NCBI RefSeq assembly: GCF_014642835.1
Contig: NZ_BMJA01000003.1
Span: forward strand, 77,682-141,681
DNA: 64,000 nucleotides
Origin: Dyella nitratireducens
GTDB lineage: Bacteria > Pseudomonadota > Gammaproteobacteria > Xanthomonadales > Rhodanobacteraceae
Direction of reading: 5' to 3'
A program made the position numbers and the translations under genes. Under the pieces are notes generated by a model that was not told where the DNA came from, made no database searches, and worked only from the letters and a program-made list of their open reading frames with translations. Of the stretch, positions 25,882 to 34,588 are shown piece after piece. How positions within the stretch are numbered: the stretch's first letter is position 1; every line of letters starts with the position of its first letter.

Positions 25882-28218
25882 TCATACCAGCCTCCTGACG
25901 GCATCCAGCAAATTGCTCTGATCAAAATTGCTTTTCACGATGTAGGCATTGGCACCTACATCGATGCCGCGTTCGCGATGTTCGCGCGACCCCAGCGCCG
26001 TCACCAGGACCACCGGCAAATCCGCCAGCTGCTTGTCGGCACGTAATTTGGCAGTGAGGTCAAAGCCGTCCATGCGCGGCATTTCCACGTCGGAGATGAC
26101 CAAATCGAACTTGCCGGTCTTGAGCGTCGTAAAGCCATCCACGCCATCGACCGCCGTGCTGACCTGGTAGCCGGCCGTCTCCAGAATGCCCTTCAGCAGG
26201 GAGCGTGACGTGATCGAGTCTTCGACCACGAGGATGGAGCATTTCTCGGCGATGTCGCCTTTGTCATGGGCCAGGCCGGTGCTCGCGGCGCGGGGCTTGA
26301 ATACCTGCTTCATCGCCGATTTCAGTAAATCCGAAATATTCAATACCGGCACGACCTGCCCCGTGCCCAGTACGCTGGCGCCGGCAATATTGCGTACGCG
26401 CACCAGTTGACGGCCCAGCGGCTTGACCAGCACTTCGTGCCCGCCAAGTATCTCGTCCACGCGAAATGCCATCTTCACATGTGCCATATCGACGACGACT
26501 GCCAGGATACTATCCCTTTGCGCCTGGCCCGCCCGTGACGGCAGCATCTCCAGCACCTCGCCAAGCGCCACCAGCGATACCGCCTGGCCATTCACGGAAA
26601 TCGTTTCCCGATTTTCCACCGTGCGAATGTCGCTATGCGGCAACCGCACCACACGCTCGACGTGAATGGTTGGAATGACAAAAAGCTGGCCGCCCTCGCG
26701 AACGATCAGGCCGTGGAAATTCGCCAGCATCAAGGGAAGGACGATGCGAAATGCGGTACCGGCATCGCGATGCGATTCAATGGCGATGCTTCCACCCAGC
26801 TTCTCCACCTTTTCGCGAACGATCGCCAGTCCCAGGCCGCGGCCGGAAACATCCGTGATGATGGGGCTGGTGCTGAGGCCGGATTTGAAAACCAGCGCCA
26901 ACGCATCCTGCTCATCCGCGCCGCCGCCATCCTGCAAGGAGATGACCCCGAGCTTGCCGGCTGCCGCCCTGACGGCGGCGACATCGATCCCCACACCATC
27001 GTCGGCGACGACCACCTCGACCTTGCCGCTGTCCTTTTGCGAGATGGCCACCGTAATTCGGCCCTGCGGCGGCTTGCCCTTCGCGCTTCGCACCGTCGGC
27101 GTGCTGATGCCGTGATCGATGCTGTTGCGTAGCAAATGAATGAGCGGGTCCTTCATCGCGTCGAGGATGCGCCGATCGATGTCGATGTCGCCGCCTTGCA
27201 TCAGCAGTTCCACAGTCTTGCCCTGCTCGCGTGCCAGTCCGCGGACCAGCCGCGGGAAACCTTCCAGCAGCGAGGAGAACGGCAGCAGTTGCATGTCCTT
27301 GCAATCGCGCAGCAGGTTGTCACTCATGCCGGTCAGCACGCGCTGGTCGTGCTCGGCGGATCGGCTGAGATGGGCCAGGTGATCCTCCAGCACTTTCATC
27401 TGCACCTGCTCGCCATCCAGATACTCGAGCAGTTTCAGCAGCTCCTGCTTCCGGTTTGCCGCACCATTCAGCGCGCCGCGACCGTCGCGCTCCCCTGCCG
27501 CGCCTGGCGTCGGAGCCAGCAGCGAATGCTCGATCACGCGCAAGGCCGGCTGCAGTCGCGCGCGCTGCTTCTTCCACGTTGCGAGCATCGCAACAGCTTC
27601 GCGCAGCTCCAGCAAGCGCTGACTTGCGGCCAGGCGAGGTGCCAGCAACTCCTCCACGTGGCGCATCACCGTATCCAGCTTTGCAATGGAAACACGCACG
27701 GTTTCCGGCGCGACGCTGGGGGCGACGTACGGCATGTCAGCCGGCATTTCCGTGGCGGGTTCGTCAGGCTGTTCGACGTTTGCTGGTGGCTCCTTCAGCG
27801 CATCATCGAGCCGCCGCGCTGTGGTGACCGCCAGTGGCTGGGGCCTGCCTAACGACACCGCGTCCATCGAAAGCAGATGGCCAATCGTGTCGAACGACTC
27901 GTGCAGAAGATTGACCAACGGCGGCGCCAGCTCGATTCGCCCCGCTTTCAACGCGGCCAAAACGCTTTCCAGCGACTGGCATACCACGCCGATGGGCTCA
28001 AGGTTTACCGCCTGTGCCGCTCCCTTGAGGCTGTGCGCGCTACGGAATATGGCCTCGATCAGGCTTTTCGATTCGCCTGAGGGTGCGTGCTCCAACGTCA
28101 GCAAGCCCGATGACATCGACTTCAGGTGCTCGTCGGCCTCCGCCTGGAACGTGACCCGCAGCCGCTCCAGCAGACCGTCGCTTTTCTTGTCAGGGGGATG
28201 CCCGCTCATGGCCGTCAT
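25882..28218 (-). CDS. cheA: Hybrid chemotaxis histidine kinase CheA with C-terminal receiver
   Basis: 778 residues. N-terminal Hpt domain with phospho-His H62 (FRSAHSLKGAAQAV), a second helical region, a dimerisation/HATPase core (HLLRNSIDHG N-box, VADDGVGID, GRGLGLAIV), a CheW-like domain (~520-640) and a C-terminal receiver with phospho-Asp ~D710 (VISDVEMPRMDGF). This matches WspE/CheA-REC architecture. The ATG at 28218 overlaps the receptor gene's TGA (ATGA), so translation is coupled. No CheY, CheZ or CheD is in the operon, in keeping with a non-flagellar, Wsp-like output. Confidence 0.93.
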   Translation of the reverse strand: MTAMSGHPPDKKSDGLLERLRVTFQAEADEHLKSMSSGLLTLEHAPSGESKSLIEAIFRSAHSLKGAAQAVNLEPIGVVCQSLESVLAALKAGRIELAPPLVNLLHESFDTIGHLLSMDAVSLGRPQPLAVTTARRLDDALKEPPANVEQPDEPATEMPADMPYVAPSVAPETVRVSIAKLDTVMRHVEELLAPRLAASQRLLELREAVAMLATWKKQRARLQPALRVIEHSLLAPTPGAAGERDGRGALNGAANRKQELLKLLEYLDGEQVQMKVLEDHLAHLSRSAEHDQRVLTGMSDNLLRDCKDMQLLPFSSLLEGFPRLVRGLAREQGKTVELLMQGGDIDIDRRILDAMKDPLIHLLRNSIDHGISTPTVRSAKGKPPQGRITVAISQKDSGKVEVVVADDGVGIDVAAVRAAAGKLGVISLQDGGGADEQDALALVFKSGLSTSPIITDVSGRGLGLAIVREKVEKLGGSIAIESHRDAGTAFRIVLPLMLANFHGLIVREGGQLFVIPTIHVERVVRLPHSDIRTVENRETISVNGQAVSLVALGEVLEMLPSRAGQAQRDSILAVVVDMAHVKMAFRVDEILGGHEVLVKPLGRQLVRVRNIAGASVLGTGQVVPVLNISDLLKSAMKQVFKPRAASTGLAHDKGDIAEKCSILVVEDSITSRSLLKGILETAGYQVSTAVDGVDGFTTLKTGKFDLVISDVEMPRMDGFDLTAKLRADKQLADLPVVLVTALGSREHRERGIDVGANAYIVKSNFDQSNLLDAVRRLV

Positions 28219-29684
28219 ACCGCCGCGCGCTGGCTTCCGATCAGATCACCCAGCCGCAACCCCAGTTGATGCAGGTTTTTCGCTGCTTCTTCCGCCTGGC
28301 GCGTGCCCGCCACATTTTGCGTGCTGGCCTGCTTGATGCTCTCCATCGCCACCACGACCTGATCCATGCCTACCATCTGCTGTTGACTGGACGCGGCAAT
28401 TTGCGTGGCGGCTTGCGCCGCTTCCGTAATGTTGTCGGCCAGCAGTCGAATGGAATCGCCGGTATCGCCGGTTTGCTTGACGCCGGCCTCCACGGCCTTG
28501 CTGCCCTGCTCCGTAGCGAGCACGGCGGCGCTGGTTGCTTTCTGGATGTCACCCAGGATGGTTCGCACCTGAGCCGTTGCCTGCTTGGACTGGTCGGCAA
28601 GACTTTTTATTTCCTGCGCCACCACACCGAAGCCCTTGCCTTGCTCACCGGCCTTGGTTGCCTCGATCGCGGCGTTGACGGCCAGCAAGTTCGATTGCTC
28701 GGCCAATCCATTGACGGTGGCAATGATCTCGCCGATCGCCTGACTTTGCTCGCTGAGCCGGACGATGCTGTCTGCGACGGATTCCATTTGCGCTTGAATG
28801 CGGTGCATCCCCTGCACGGTATCGTCCACCGCCGTACGGCCAACCGTCGAAACATTGGATGCCTTTTGCGCACTGTCCAGCACATAGCGTGCTTTTTCGG
28901 TGGTGAGCTGCGCGGTCTGTTTTACCTCTTCCACCGTCGCCGTCGTCTCGCTGACGGCGGTGGCCGTCTGTACGACACTGGAGGCAAGCTGGGTGGTGGT
29001 GGCAAGTATTTCCGACGCGGAGGATGCCAGCCTGGTAATGCCGTCCCGAAGCTCGTGCGTAATCTTGCGCACGATCACAAGACCCAGCAATGCCAATACG
29101 ATGCAAGCCAGCGGTACGCCATAAACGATGGTGTGGATCGCAGCATTCGATTTGACGTTGAGGTCGACGTCACGCTGGTCCAGCGTCGCCTTTGCGTTGC
29201 GGGTCATATCCGCGATCACTGCCCTTATGTCGTCCATGGTCTTCTTGCCTTTATCCGTTTGCACCACTTGCTCGGCGGCTTCAAAACCCTTGTCCTGTCG
29301 CAGCGCGATGGTTTCCTTGAGCTCCTCGAACTTGGCGTCGATCAGTGAGTGGAGTTGGTCGAGTTTTTGCTGCTGCTCGGCATCATTGCCGACAAGCACT
29401 TTAAGGTTCTGCAATTCCTTGTATGCATTCACCGACGCTTCCGTGTAGGGAGTCAGATAGCGATCCGCACCAACGATCAAGTAGCCACGCTGACCCGTTT
29501 CTGCATCCTGCATGGTTGAAAGCGTGGCAGTCAGATTGTCGATCATCTGATAATCGTGCGCGCGCTGCTGCACGGCTTCCACGTAGCCGCTGGCGTTGCG
29601 GTACGCAGCCACACCGAGCACGGCAATGATGATCAAGGCAACGGCATAACCGGCACCTATTTTCGCTCCAACGGTGAGTTTCAT
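28215..29684 (-). CDS. Methyl-accepting chemotaxis protein with CHASE3-like sensor
   Basis: 489 residues from ATG 29684 (MKLTVGAKIGAGYAVALIII), preceded by AGGGG. First membrane helix ~8-26, periplasmic helical domain with AETGQRGYLIVGA, the signature of CHASE3-type sensors, second membrane helix ~190-210 (IVYGVPLACIVLALLGLVIV), and a cytoplasmic signalling hairpin whose tip is IATVNGLAEQSNLLAVNAAIEA. The tip is the conserved CheA/CheW contact. The upstream 15 in-frame codons to 29729 overlap the preceding cheW stop region and are unlikely to be used. Confidence 0.92.
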   Translation of the reverse strand: MKLTVGAKIGAGYAVALIIIAVLGVAAYRNASGYVEAVQQRAHDYQMIDNLTATLSTMQDAETGQRGYLIVGADRYLTPYTEASVNAYKELQNLKVLVGNDAEQQQKLDQLHSLIDAKFEELKETIALRQDKGFEAAEQVVQTDKGKKTMDDIRAVIADMTRNAKATLDQRDVDLNVKSNAAIHTIVYGVPLACIVLALLGLVIVRKITHELRDGITRLASSASEILATTTQLASSVVQTATAVSETTATVEEVKQTAQLTTEKARYVLDSAQKASNVSTVGRTAVDDTVQGMHRIQAQMESVADSIVRLSEQSQAIGEIIATVNGLAEQSNLLAVNAAIEATKAGEQGKGFGVVAQEIKSLADQSKQATAQVRTILGDIQKATSAAVLATEQGSKAVEAGVKQTGDTGDSIRLLADNITEAAQAATQIAASSQQQMVGMDQVVVAMESIKQASTQNVAGTRQAEEAAKNLHQLGLRLGDLIGSQRAAV

Positions 29685-29725
29685 ATTGGCCCCTTTGCGT
29701 GGTTTTTCTGAATGCTTTTTTCGAC

Positions 29726-30367
29726 TCAACTTTCATGTATCTGCTCGTTCACCACGATGCCTGCATCGGACAGCAACTTCCCGCCATCCAGAATCGCCAT
29801 GCAATCCGCGGTCAGGCCTTTGAGATAGGCTTCGCGGATCTGTGTCATGGCAGGCAGTGCCGATTGAATATCGGCGATCCGAATCTTGTACACACTTGCA
29901 ACGGCATCGACCAACACGCCAAAACTCATGTGCTCCGATTCAAGCACCATGACCTTGTTGAGGTCCGGAAGCCCCGTCTTGGGTAGATCGAAAAAAACGC
30001 GGATATCGATGACCGAGATAATCTCGCCACGCAGATTGACGACACCGAGTACGTGCGATGGCGTGCAGGGAACCGGCGTGAGATTTTCGAGTGGATAGAC
30101 CTCACGTACGTAGCGCGATTCTATGGCGTAGCGTTCGTAGGCCAGATTGAATTCCACAACTTCGATAGTCGCCTCAACGGCCTCATCCGCCAGCTTTCCC
30201 GCGGCAAGGGCTTGCGCTCTGAATGCAAGAATCTTTCGACTCTCTTCAGGTGTCGGCATCCAGCCCGACTCCATGGCGGCATGCGCGGCAGCCAGTTTCC
30301 TTTCCATGTCTCTATAGTCGAAACGAACGGCCGACGCCTTGCTCAATTTGGATTCACCGCTTTGCAT
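29726..30367 (-). CDS. cheW: CheW-like coupling protein with N-terminal extension
   Basis: About 213 residues. I prefer ATG 30367 over 30376 because AAGGAG is directly against the first ATG but 9 nt from this one. The CheW fold runs ~70-205 (VVEFNLAYERYAIESRYVREV, VLGVVNLRGEIISVIDIRVF). The first ~65 residues are an extra helical segment (RKLAAAHAAMESGWMPTPEES), as in WspB/D-type CheWs. It would couple the receptor to CheA. It sits between cheR and mcp. Confidence 0.88.
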   Translation of the reverse strand: MQSGESKLSKASAVRFDYRDMERKLAAAHAAMESGWMPTPEESRKILAFRAQALAAGKLADEAVEATIEVVEFNLAYERYAIESRYVREVYPLENLTPVPCTPSHVLGVVNLRGEIISVIDIRVFFDLPKTGLPDLNKVMVLESEHMSFGVLVDAVASVYKIRIADIQSALPAMTQIREAYLKGLTADCMAILDGGKLLSDAGIVVNEQIHES

Positions 30368-30381
30368 GCCATGCATCTCCT

Positions 30382-31809
30382 TTAAGCATTCGCTGTGGCA
30401 ACGCCGTCAAGACTTTCCAATAGGGCCGTTACGATTTCTGCGAGGCGGCCGGCGCTCAGTCCATCCGACTCGGGAATGACTTCCCCCTTGGCGAGTGGAA
30501 GCAAAAGCTCAAGCGCGTTCCTGAAATGTCGTCTGGCATCGCGAGGCCGTCCCATCAGCGAATAAAGATTGCCCAACGCAAAATGGGCCAGCACAAACGA
30601 ATGGTCGAGATACAAGGCTCGCTTTAGCGATTGCACGGCCTGCTCGTACCTGCCCTGCTCTTGTTGGATGATGGCCAGCAAATACTGAGGAATCGGATCG
30701 GTCTTGTTGGCAGCGATGACGGCTTCACAGCACGCCGCCGCCTCGGTCAACTTTCCCTCGTTGGCGTAGCTTCTGGCCTGGTGGTAGGAAGCTTGCCTTG
30801 CTTGTTCGCTCGATACCGATGCAGCCTTCTTCTGCGTTTCAGGCACCTTGATCGGCTGGCTTGCCGGCACCTTCTTTCCGACCGGGTAGGTCACGGAAGG
30901 CGATTCGAATGCCCGGTAAATTTTCCTGGACGATTGCAGCGAAGCTTCATCGCCCCTGTGCTTTTGGTAAAAAATCGCACCCGGAAATTCCACCATCTTC
31001 AGACCATGGCGCGGCTGCACCCAGGTCTCGGCAGGCGCGACGATCAACCACCCGCCGTCAACCAAGGCATCCTGGAGCTTCCTGCAAACCCGTTCCGCCT
31101 GGTCGGCGGTGAAATATTGCATCACGTTGCGGCAAAAGATCACGTCCATGGCGTTAGTATTGTTCGCCATGGATGGATAGATGTCATCGGCAAGATTCAG
31201 ATACGAAAACGATACATATTTCCGTATGGATGGCTTTATCTCACGCCGTGACCCGGGCATGTGCTGGAAGTATCCCGCCATGGACGCGGCCCTGACCGAC
31301 GTGTTGCGGAACGACCACGGCGCATACACACCTTCCGATGCCCTGCGCAGAAAAGAAGGATTTATATCGGTAGCCAGAATGGCAATATTCCAATCACGAG
31401 CGTCTGGAATAAGTCGATCAATCAACATGGCGATGGAATAAGGTTCCTCGCCGGTGCAGCAACCGGCACTCCAGATACGCAGACGCCGCTCGTTTTTCAT
31501 GCGTGCGTGAATCAGCTCCGGCAATACATTCGTTTCCAATGCCATGAAGCAGCACTCATCGCGAAAGAAATACGTTTCGCCTACCGTCAGACAGCTGGCC
31601 AATATCTCGATCTGGGCGCGCGTCGGCGGCGTAGATAACAGCCAATGGGCGCAGCTCTCGGCACTGGGCATGCCAAAGGCCGAGGCGGCAGCGGCCATGC
31701 CGCGCTCCAGATCGCTCTTGCGTTCCGCGGGGAAGTTCAAGCCCATGCGGGTGGCAAGCCAATCGCTGAGCTTCGACAACGTCTGCGCCGGCATCGTCGG
31801 ATGTGTCAT
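30382..31809 (-). CDS. cheR: CheR methyltransferase with C-terminal TPR
   Basis: 475 residues. The N-terminal helical domain is followed by the SAM-binding methyltransferase domain (RIWSAGCCTGEEPYSIAML, ATDINPSFL, DVIFCRNVMQYF). After a Lys/Pro-rich linker, TPR repeats occupy ~340-430 (ARSYANEGKLTEAAACCEAV, LYLDHSFVLAHFALGNLY). This is the WspC-type arrangement. It methylates the operon's receptor. Its ATG at 31809 overlaps the stop of the upstream cheW (ATGA). Confidence 0.93.
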   Translation of the reverse strand: MTHPTMPAQTLSKLSDWLATRMGLNFPAERKSDLERGMAAAASAFGMPSAESCAHWLLSTPPTRAQIEILASCLTVGETYFFRDECCFMALETNVLPELIHARMKNERRLRIWSAGCCTGEEPYSIAMLIDRLIPDARDWNIAILATDINPSFLRRASEGVYAPWSFRNTSVRAASMAGYFQHMPGSRREIKPSIRKYVSFSYLNLADDIYPSMANNTNAMDVIFCRNVMQYFTADQAERVCRKLQDALVDGGWLIVAPAETWVQPRHGLKMVEFPGAIFYQKHRGDEASLQSSRKIYRAFESPSVTYPVGKKVPASQPIKVPETQKKAASVSSEQARQASYHQARSYANEGKLTEAAACCEAVIAANKTDPIPQYLLAIIQQEQGRYEQAVQSLKRALYLDHSFVLAHFALGNLYSLMGRPRDARRHFRNALELLLPLAKGEVIPESDGLSAGRLAEIVTALLESLDGVATANA

Positions 31810-32285
31810 GGGGACTGGCTTGCTTCCAATGCACCATCCAACGACTTTTCTTCATCCAGCGATAGAAAGGCATCAAGGTCGTGCACCAGGACCAGTCCAT
31901 CATCAAGCTGGATGACACCCTGCACATATGCCGTGGCCGGCAGGACGTCATCGGCGTGGGTCACATTCGATTTGTCGCACTCGATCACACCCGTGACCGT
32001 GTCGACCCATAGCGCCACCGTTCGCCGCCTAGTACGCGCAAAAATGATCTGATCCGCCAGGCGGGCTTCCCGTTCCAGCAGGTGAAACCGTCGCCGTACG
32101 TTGAAGACCGGTACGATCCGCCCTTGCAGGCTTACGATGCCCAGAACGATGTCAGGGGCCTTTGCCAGCGGCGTCACGTACACCGCGTGCACCACTCTTT
32201 CGACCGCGGTCAAATACAGCGCGTAGCGCTTCTCGTCGAGAAGAAAAACGACATAGTTTTCCTTGTCGCACATGTCGATCGGCAC
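31806..32285 (-). CDS. cheW: CheW coupling protein, first gene of the chemosensory operon
   Basis: 159 residues of simple CheW fold: NYVVFLLDEKRYALYLTAVER, DIVLGIVSLQGRIVPVFNVR, and VIQLDDGLVLVHDLDAFL. Two different CheW proteins in one operon is typical of the Wsp class, where one serves the receptor array core and one the signalling complex. It overlaps cheR by 4 nt. Confidence 0.9.
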   Translation of the reverse strand: MPIDMCDKENYVVFLLDEKRYALYLTAVERVVHAVYVTPLAKAPDIVLGIVSLQGRIVPVFNVRRRFHLLEREARLADQIIFARTRRRTVALWVDTVTGVIECDKSNVTHADDVLPATAYVQGVIQLDDGLVLVHDLDAFLSLDEEKSLDGALEASQSP

Positions 32286-32610
32286 CCCAGGAATCGGCCT
32301 TGAGCAAGGACACTGGTAATGACACTTTCGATCAGACCTCCGCTCCCTGGACCACCCCTTTTGCCGCGCCCGCTGCCGGTAGGCCGCCGCGACTCGCGCA
32401 TCGCATCCAGCGATGGCTTAACGGACGTTATACTTTTGTGTTTTGGCAATCAATAACAACGTTATCGCCTGGCTGGCCACGCCAATGGAGATGTTAATAA
32501 CGCGTGGAGATTAGGTCGTGATTATATGAAGGTCGAGATCATGTGCTGCGCACATCATATTTGGCGCTTAGCTCGGTCAAAACCTTATTTGCAAGAGCGC
32601 CTTCAAGGGA
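32286..32610. other. Intergenic stretch with the chemosensory operon promoter
   Basis: No supported gene. Read on the minus strand, a TATAAC box (complement of 32424-32429) preceded by an AT-rich stretch with TTGATT is the best -10-like element, about 140 bp upstream of cheW; spacing to any -35 is poor, so confidence is low. Confidence 0.3.
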
Positions 32611-32743
32611 CCTCTGATTTATTCCACGCGACCGGATGTCCGTGTAGGCTGGGATGAAATCCCAGCATGTTTGTGACTTCTGATGCTGGGATTGTCATCC
32701 CAGCCTACGTGTTTCGATCGGCCCTGATTGAATAAATCAGAGG
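32611..32743. repeat. 133-bp palindrome, MITE-like
   Basis: Perfect 14-bp terminal inverted repeats (CCTCTGATTTATTC at 32611-32624 and its complement at 32730-32743) enclose an inner inverted repeat: GTAGGCTGGGATGA...TCCCAGCAT at 32644-32668 with its near-complement at 32682-32708. The whole can fold into one long stem. It begins 2 bp after the stop codon of the minus-strand Asp-box gene and so may also act as a terminator. The shape is that of a MITE or other dispersed non-autonomous element. Confidence 0.7.
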
Positions 32744-32745
32744 CT

Positions 32746-34149
32746 CTAGTGAAATGTCGCCATCCCCACGTTGACAACGGTGTTGTTGGCGCGATGCTGC
32801 TGTGCCGTCTCCGACTTGCCCGTCGCGGGTGACGCTTCGACATGCTCTGTCCATATGCCATAGACATGCCCGTCGCGCGCCGCCAGGCCGCTGTAGTCGC
32901 CCATGAAGACGTTGCCCATGGTGAAGGGCTGCTTCGTCCACGCGTAGTTGACGAAGGTATTGCCGTGATCCGTGGAGCGGGCCAAGGTCACGATGGCGGC
33001 CTGGTTACGGGGATCAGCGCGGCGATCGTAGAAAGACACATACACGTCACCGGTCACCGGATCCACCGCCAACGCAGGGAAGAAATGATCGGCGCCATTG
33101 TGTAGAGGATCGTTGTTGACGCGTATCGCCGGCGTCCAGTGATCGCCGCCATCGACGGACGTGGCGAGAAAGACATCGACATCGCCATTGCGGTAGTCGG
33201 CCCAGGCCACATACAGCCGGCCGAGCGGTGCGTCGGCAGTGACGCGCGGATCGATCGCCAACTGCGGGAAACCATTGGCGCGATCCAGGTCCGTGATGCC
33301 GTACATGATGGGCGCTGTGGGAATGATGTCGCGTGCTTTGGAGAAGCTGCGGCCACCGTCCTTCGAGAGCGTGAAGGCGATATGGCTGGCATCTGCCCAA
33401 ACCGCATAAAAGGCACTGTCCGGACCCACCACGCCCCAGAACCCTTCGTTGGCGCCAGTGGCGTCGCGCGGCAAGCCGGGATGCGCATCGATTTCCATCG
33501 GCGCTGACCAGCTCACGCCATCGTCGGTAGAACGGCTCAGAAGGATTTCCGACCCGGTCAAGGTCCAGCGCGTCCAGCCGATGTAAAGATTCCCGGCATG
33601 CGGACCGCGACTCTGGTCCGCGACGATGAACGGTTTGTCTTCCCATAGCGGTGGCGGATGGTCGCCGACATGCTCAATGACCGTGCGCGCCTGACTCTCC
33701 CAGGTCTTGCCGCCGTCCAGCGAACGGCGGATGTAGAGACCGCCGGCAGGTGCGTTGTGGGCCCAGTAATCTTCGGTGCCCAATTTATTGAAAGCCATGT
33801 AGCTGGCGATGGCATGACCGTGGTTGTCGTAGGTGATCGAGACGTCTCCCGAAACCCGCCACTCCGGCGGCGCAACCTTGGGCACGTCGGTCCAGTTGGC
33901 GCCAGCGTTGTTGCTGAAAGCGATGTGGACATTGTCCTGGTAGATCGCCGTGACCTTGTCGGGATCCAGCGGGCTGATCGCAATTCCCGGTTCAGTGAAG
34001 AATCCGGGCTTGGTGAGTGTAGTCACCGTTGCCTGGGGCACCATCGGTTCGGCAACTGTGTCGGCCGCAAAAAGGCTGATCGGAACCAAAGCAGCAACCA
34101 GACACACGATACCCAGCACAAGCCGGCCTGGTTTGACAAAAAACGCCAT
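32746..34149 (-). CDS. Exported Asp-box (BNR) sialidase-fold protein
   Basis: 467 residues with a signal peptide (LVLGIVCLVAALVPISLFAAD). Five Asp-box motifs (SxDxGxxW type) recur at regular spacing: RSLDGGKTWES, RSTDDGVSWSA, LSKDGGRSFSK, TSVDGGDHWTP and RSTDHGNTFVN, implying a six-bladed propeller. I see no FRIP motif or clear catalytic arginine triad of true sialidases, so a glycan-binding or unknown hydrolase role is equally possible. It is monocistronic, flanked by a palindrome downstream and a 439 bp gap upstream. Confidence 0.75.
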   Translation of the reverse strand: MAFFVKPGRLVLGIVCLVAALVPISLFAADTVAEPMVPQATVTTLTKPGFFTEPGIAISPLDPDKVTAIYQDNVHIAFSNNAGANWTDVPKVAPPEWRVSGDVSITYDNHGHAIASYMAFNKLGTEDYWAHNAPAGGLYIRRSLDGGKTWESQARTVIEHVGDHPPPLWEDKPFIVADQSRGPHAGNLYIGWTRWTLTGSEILLSRSTDDGVSWSAPMEIDAHPGLPRDATGANEGFWGVVGPDSAFYAVWADASHIAFTLSKDGGRSFSKARDIIPTAPIMYGITDLDRANGFPQLAIDPRVTADAPLGRLYVAWADYRNGDVDVFLATSVDGGDHWTPAIRVNNDPLHNGADHFFPALAVDPVTGDVYVSFYDRRADPRNQAAIVTLARSTDHGNTFVNYAWTKQPFTMGNVFMGDYSGLAARDGHVYGIWTEHVEASPATGKSETAQQHRANNTVVNVGMATFH

Positions 34150-34588
34150 GACTTGGTCTCCCCAAACAGGTGATGCCTCGGCTGCAAAAGGCTTGCGCTA
34201 CACACGGGTTCCGATGCCGAAAGACACTGGGTCCCGGCGTTCGCCGGGACGACGGTGCGGAAAGGCATCGAGACAGCGTCAAGTTCGGAGGATTGACCCA
34301 AAGCGTGCGCGCAAGCTTTGCGCAGTGGCCATTCATTCTGCGTCCGCTCAGTACAGACGTCTTGTCGTACTTGCCTGGCCCGGATGCCGAATTCCGCACA
34401 AATTTCTGGATGTACACGCCTGATGTGCTTGTTACAAACGCATCACGCGTAGAAAAACTCAGCGTCGTGTCTAGTTGGACCGCTTTTGTTCTTTTTGTAT
34501 CGGGCTTTGACAGATGGCGATTTGTTCGAGCCGTTTGCCATCCCGCTTGAGTCGGTTTTCTCCGTCTCAATGAGTTCAAAGCGTTCTC
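34150..34588. other. Intergenic stretch, no supported gene, contains REP hairpin
   Basis: Only antisense-type short frames occur. The stretch includes a perfect 8-bp hairpin GTCCCGGC/GCCGGGAC at 34231-34250 with loop GTTC, a REP-like palindrome. It should contain the promoter of the Asp-box gene. Confidence 0.5.
34231..34250. repeat. REP-like hairpin
   Basis: Perfect 8-bp arms with a GTTC loop, similar in type (CCGGC-G/TTC-GCCGG) to the palindrome at 19842-19895. Confidence 0.55.
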
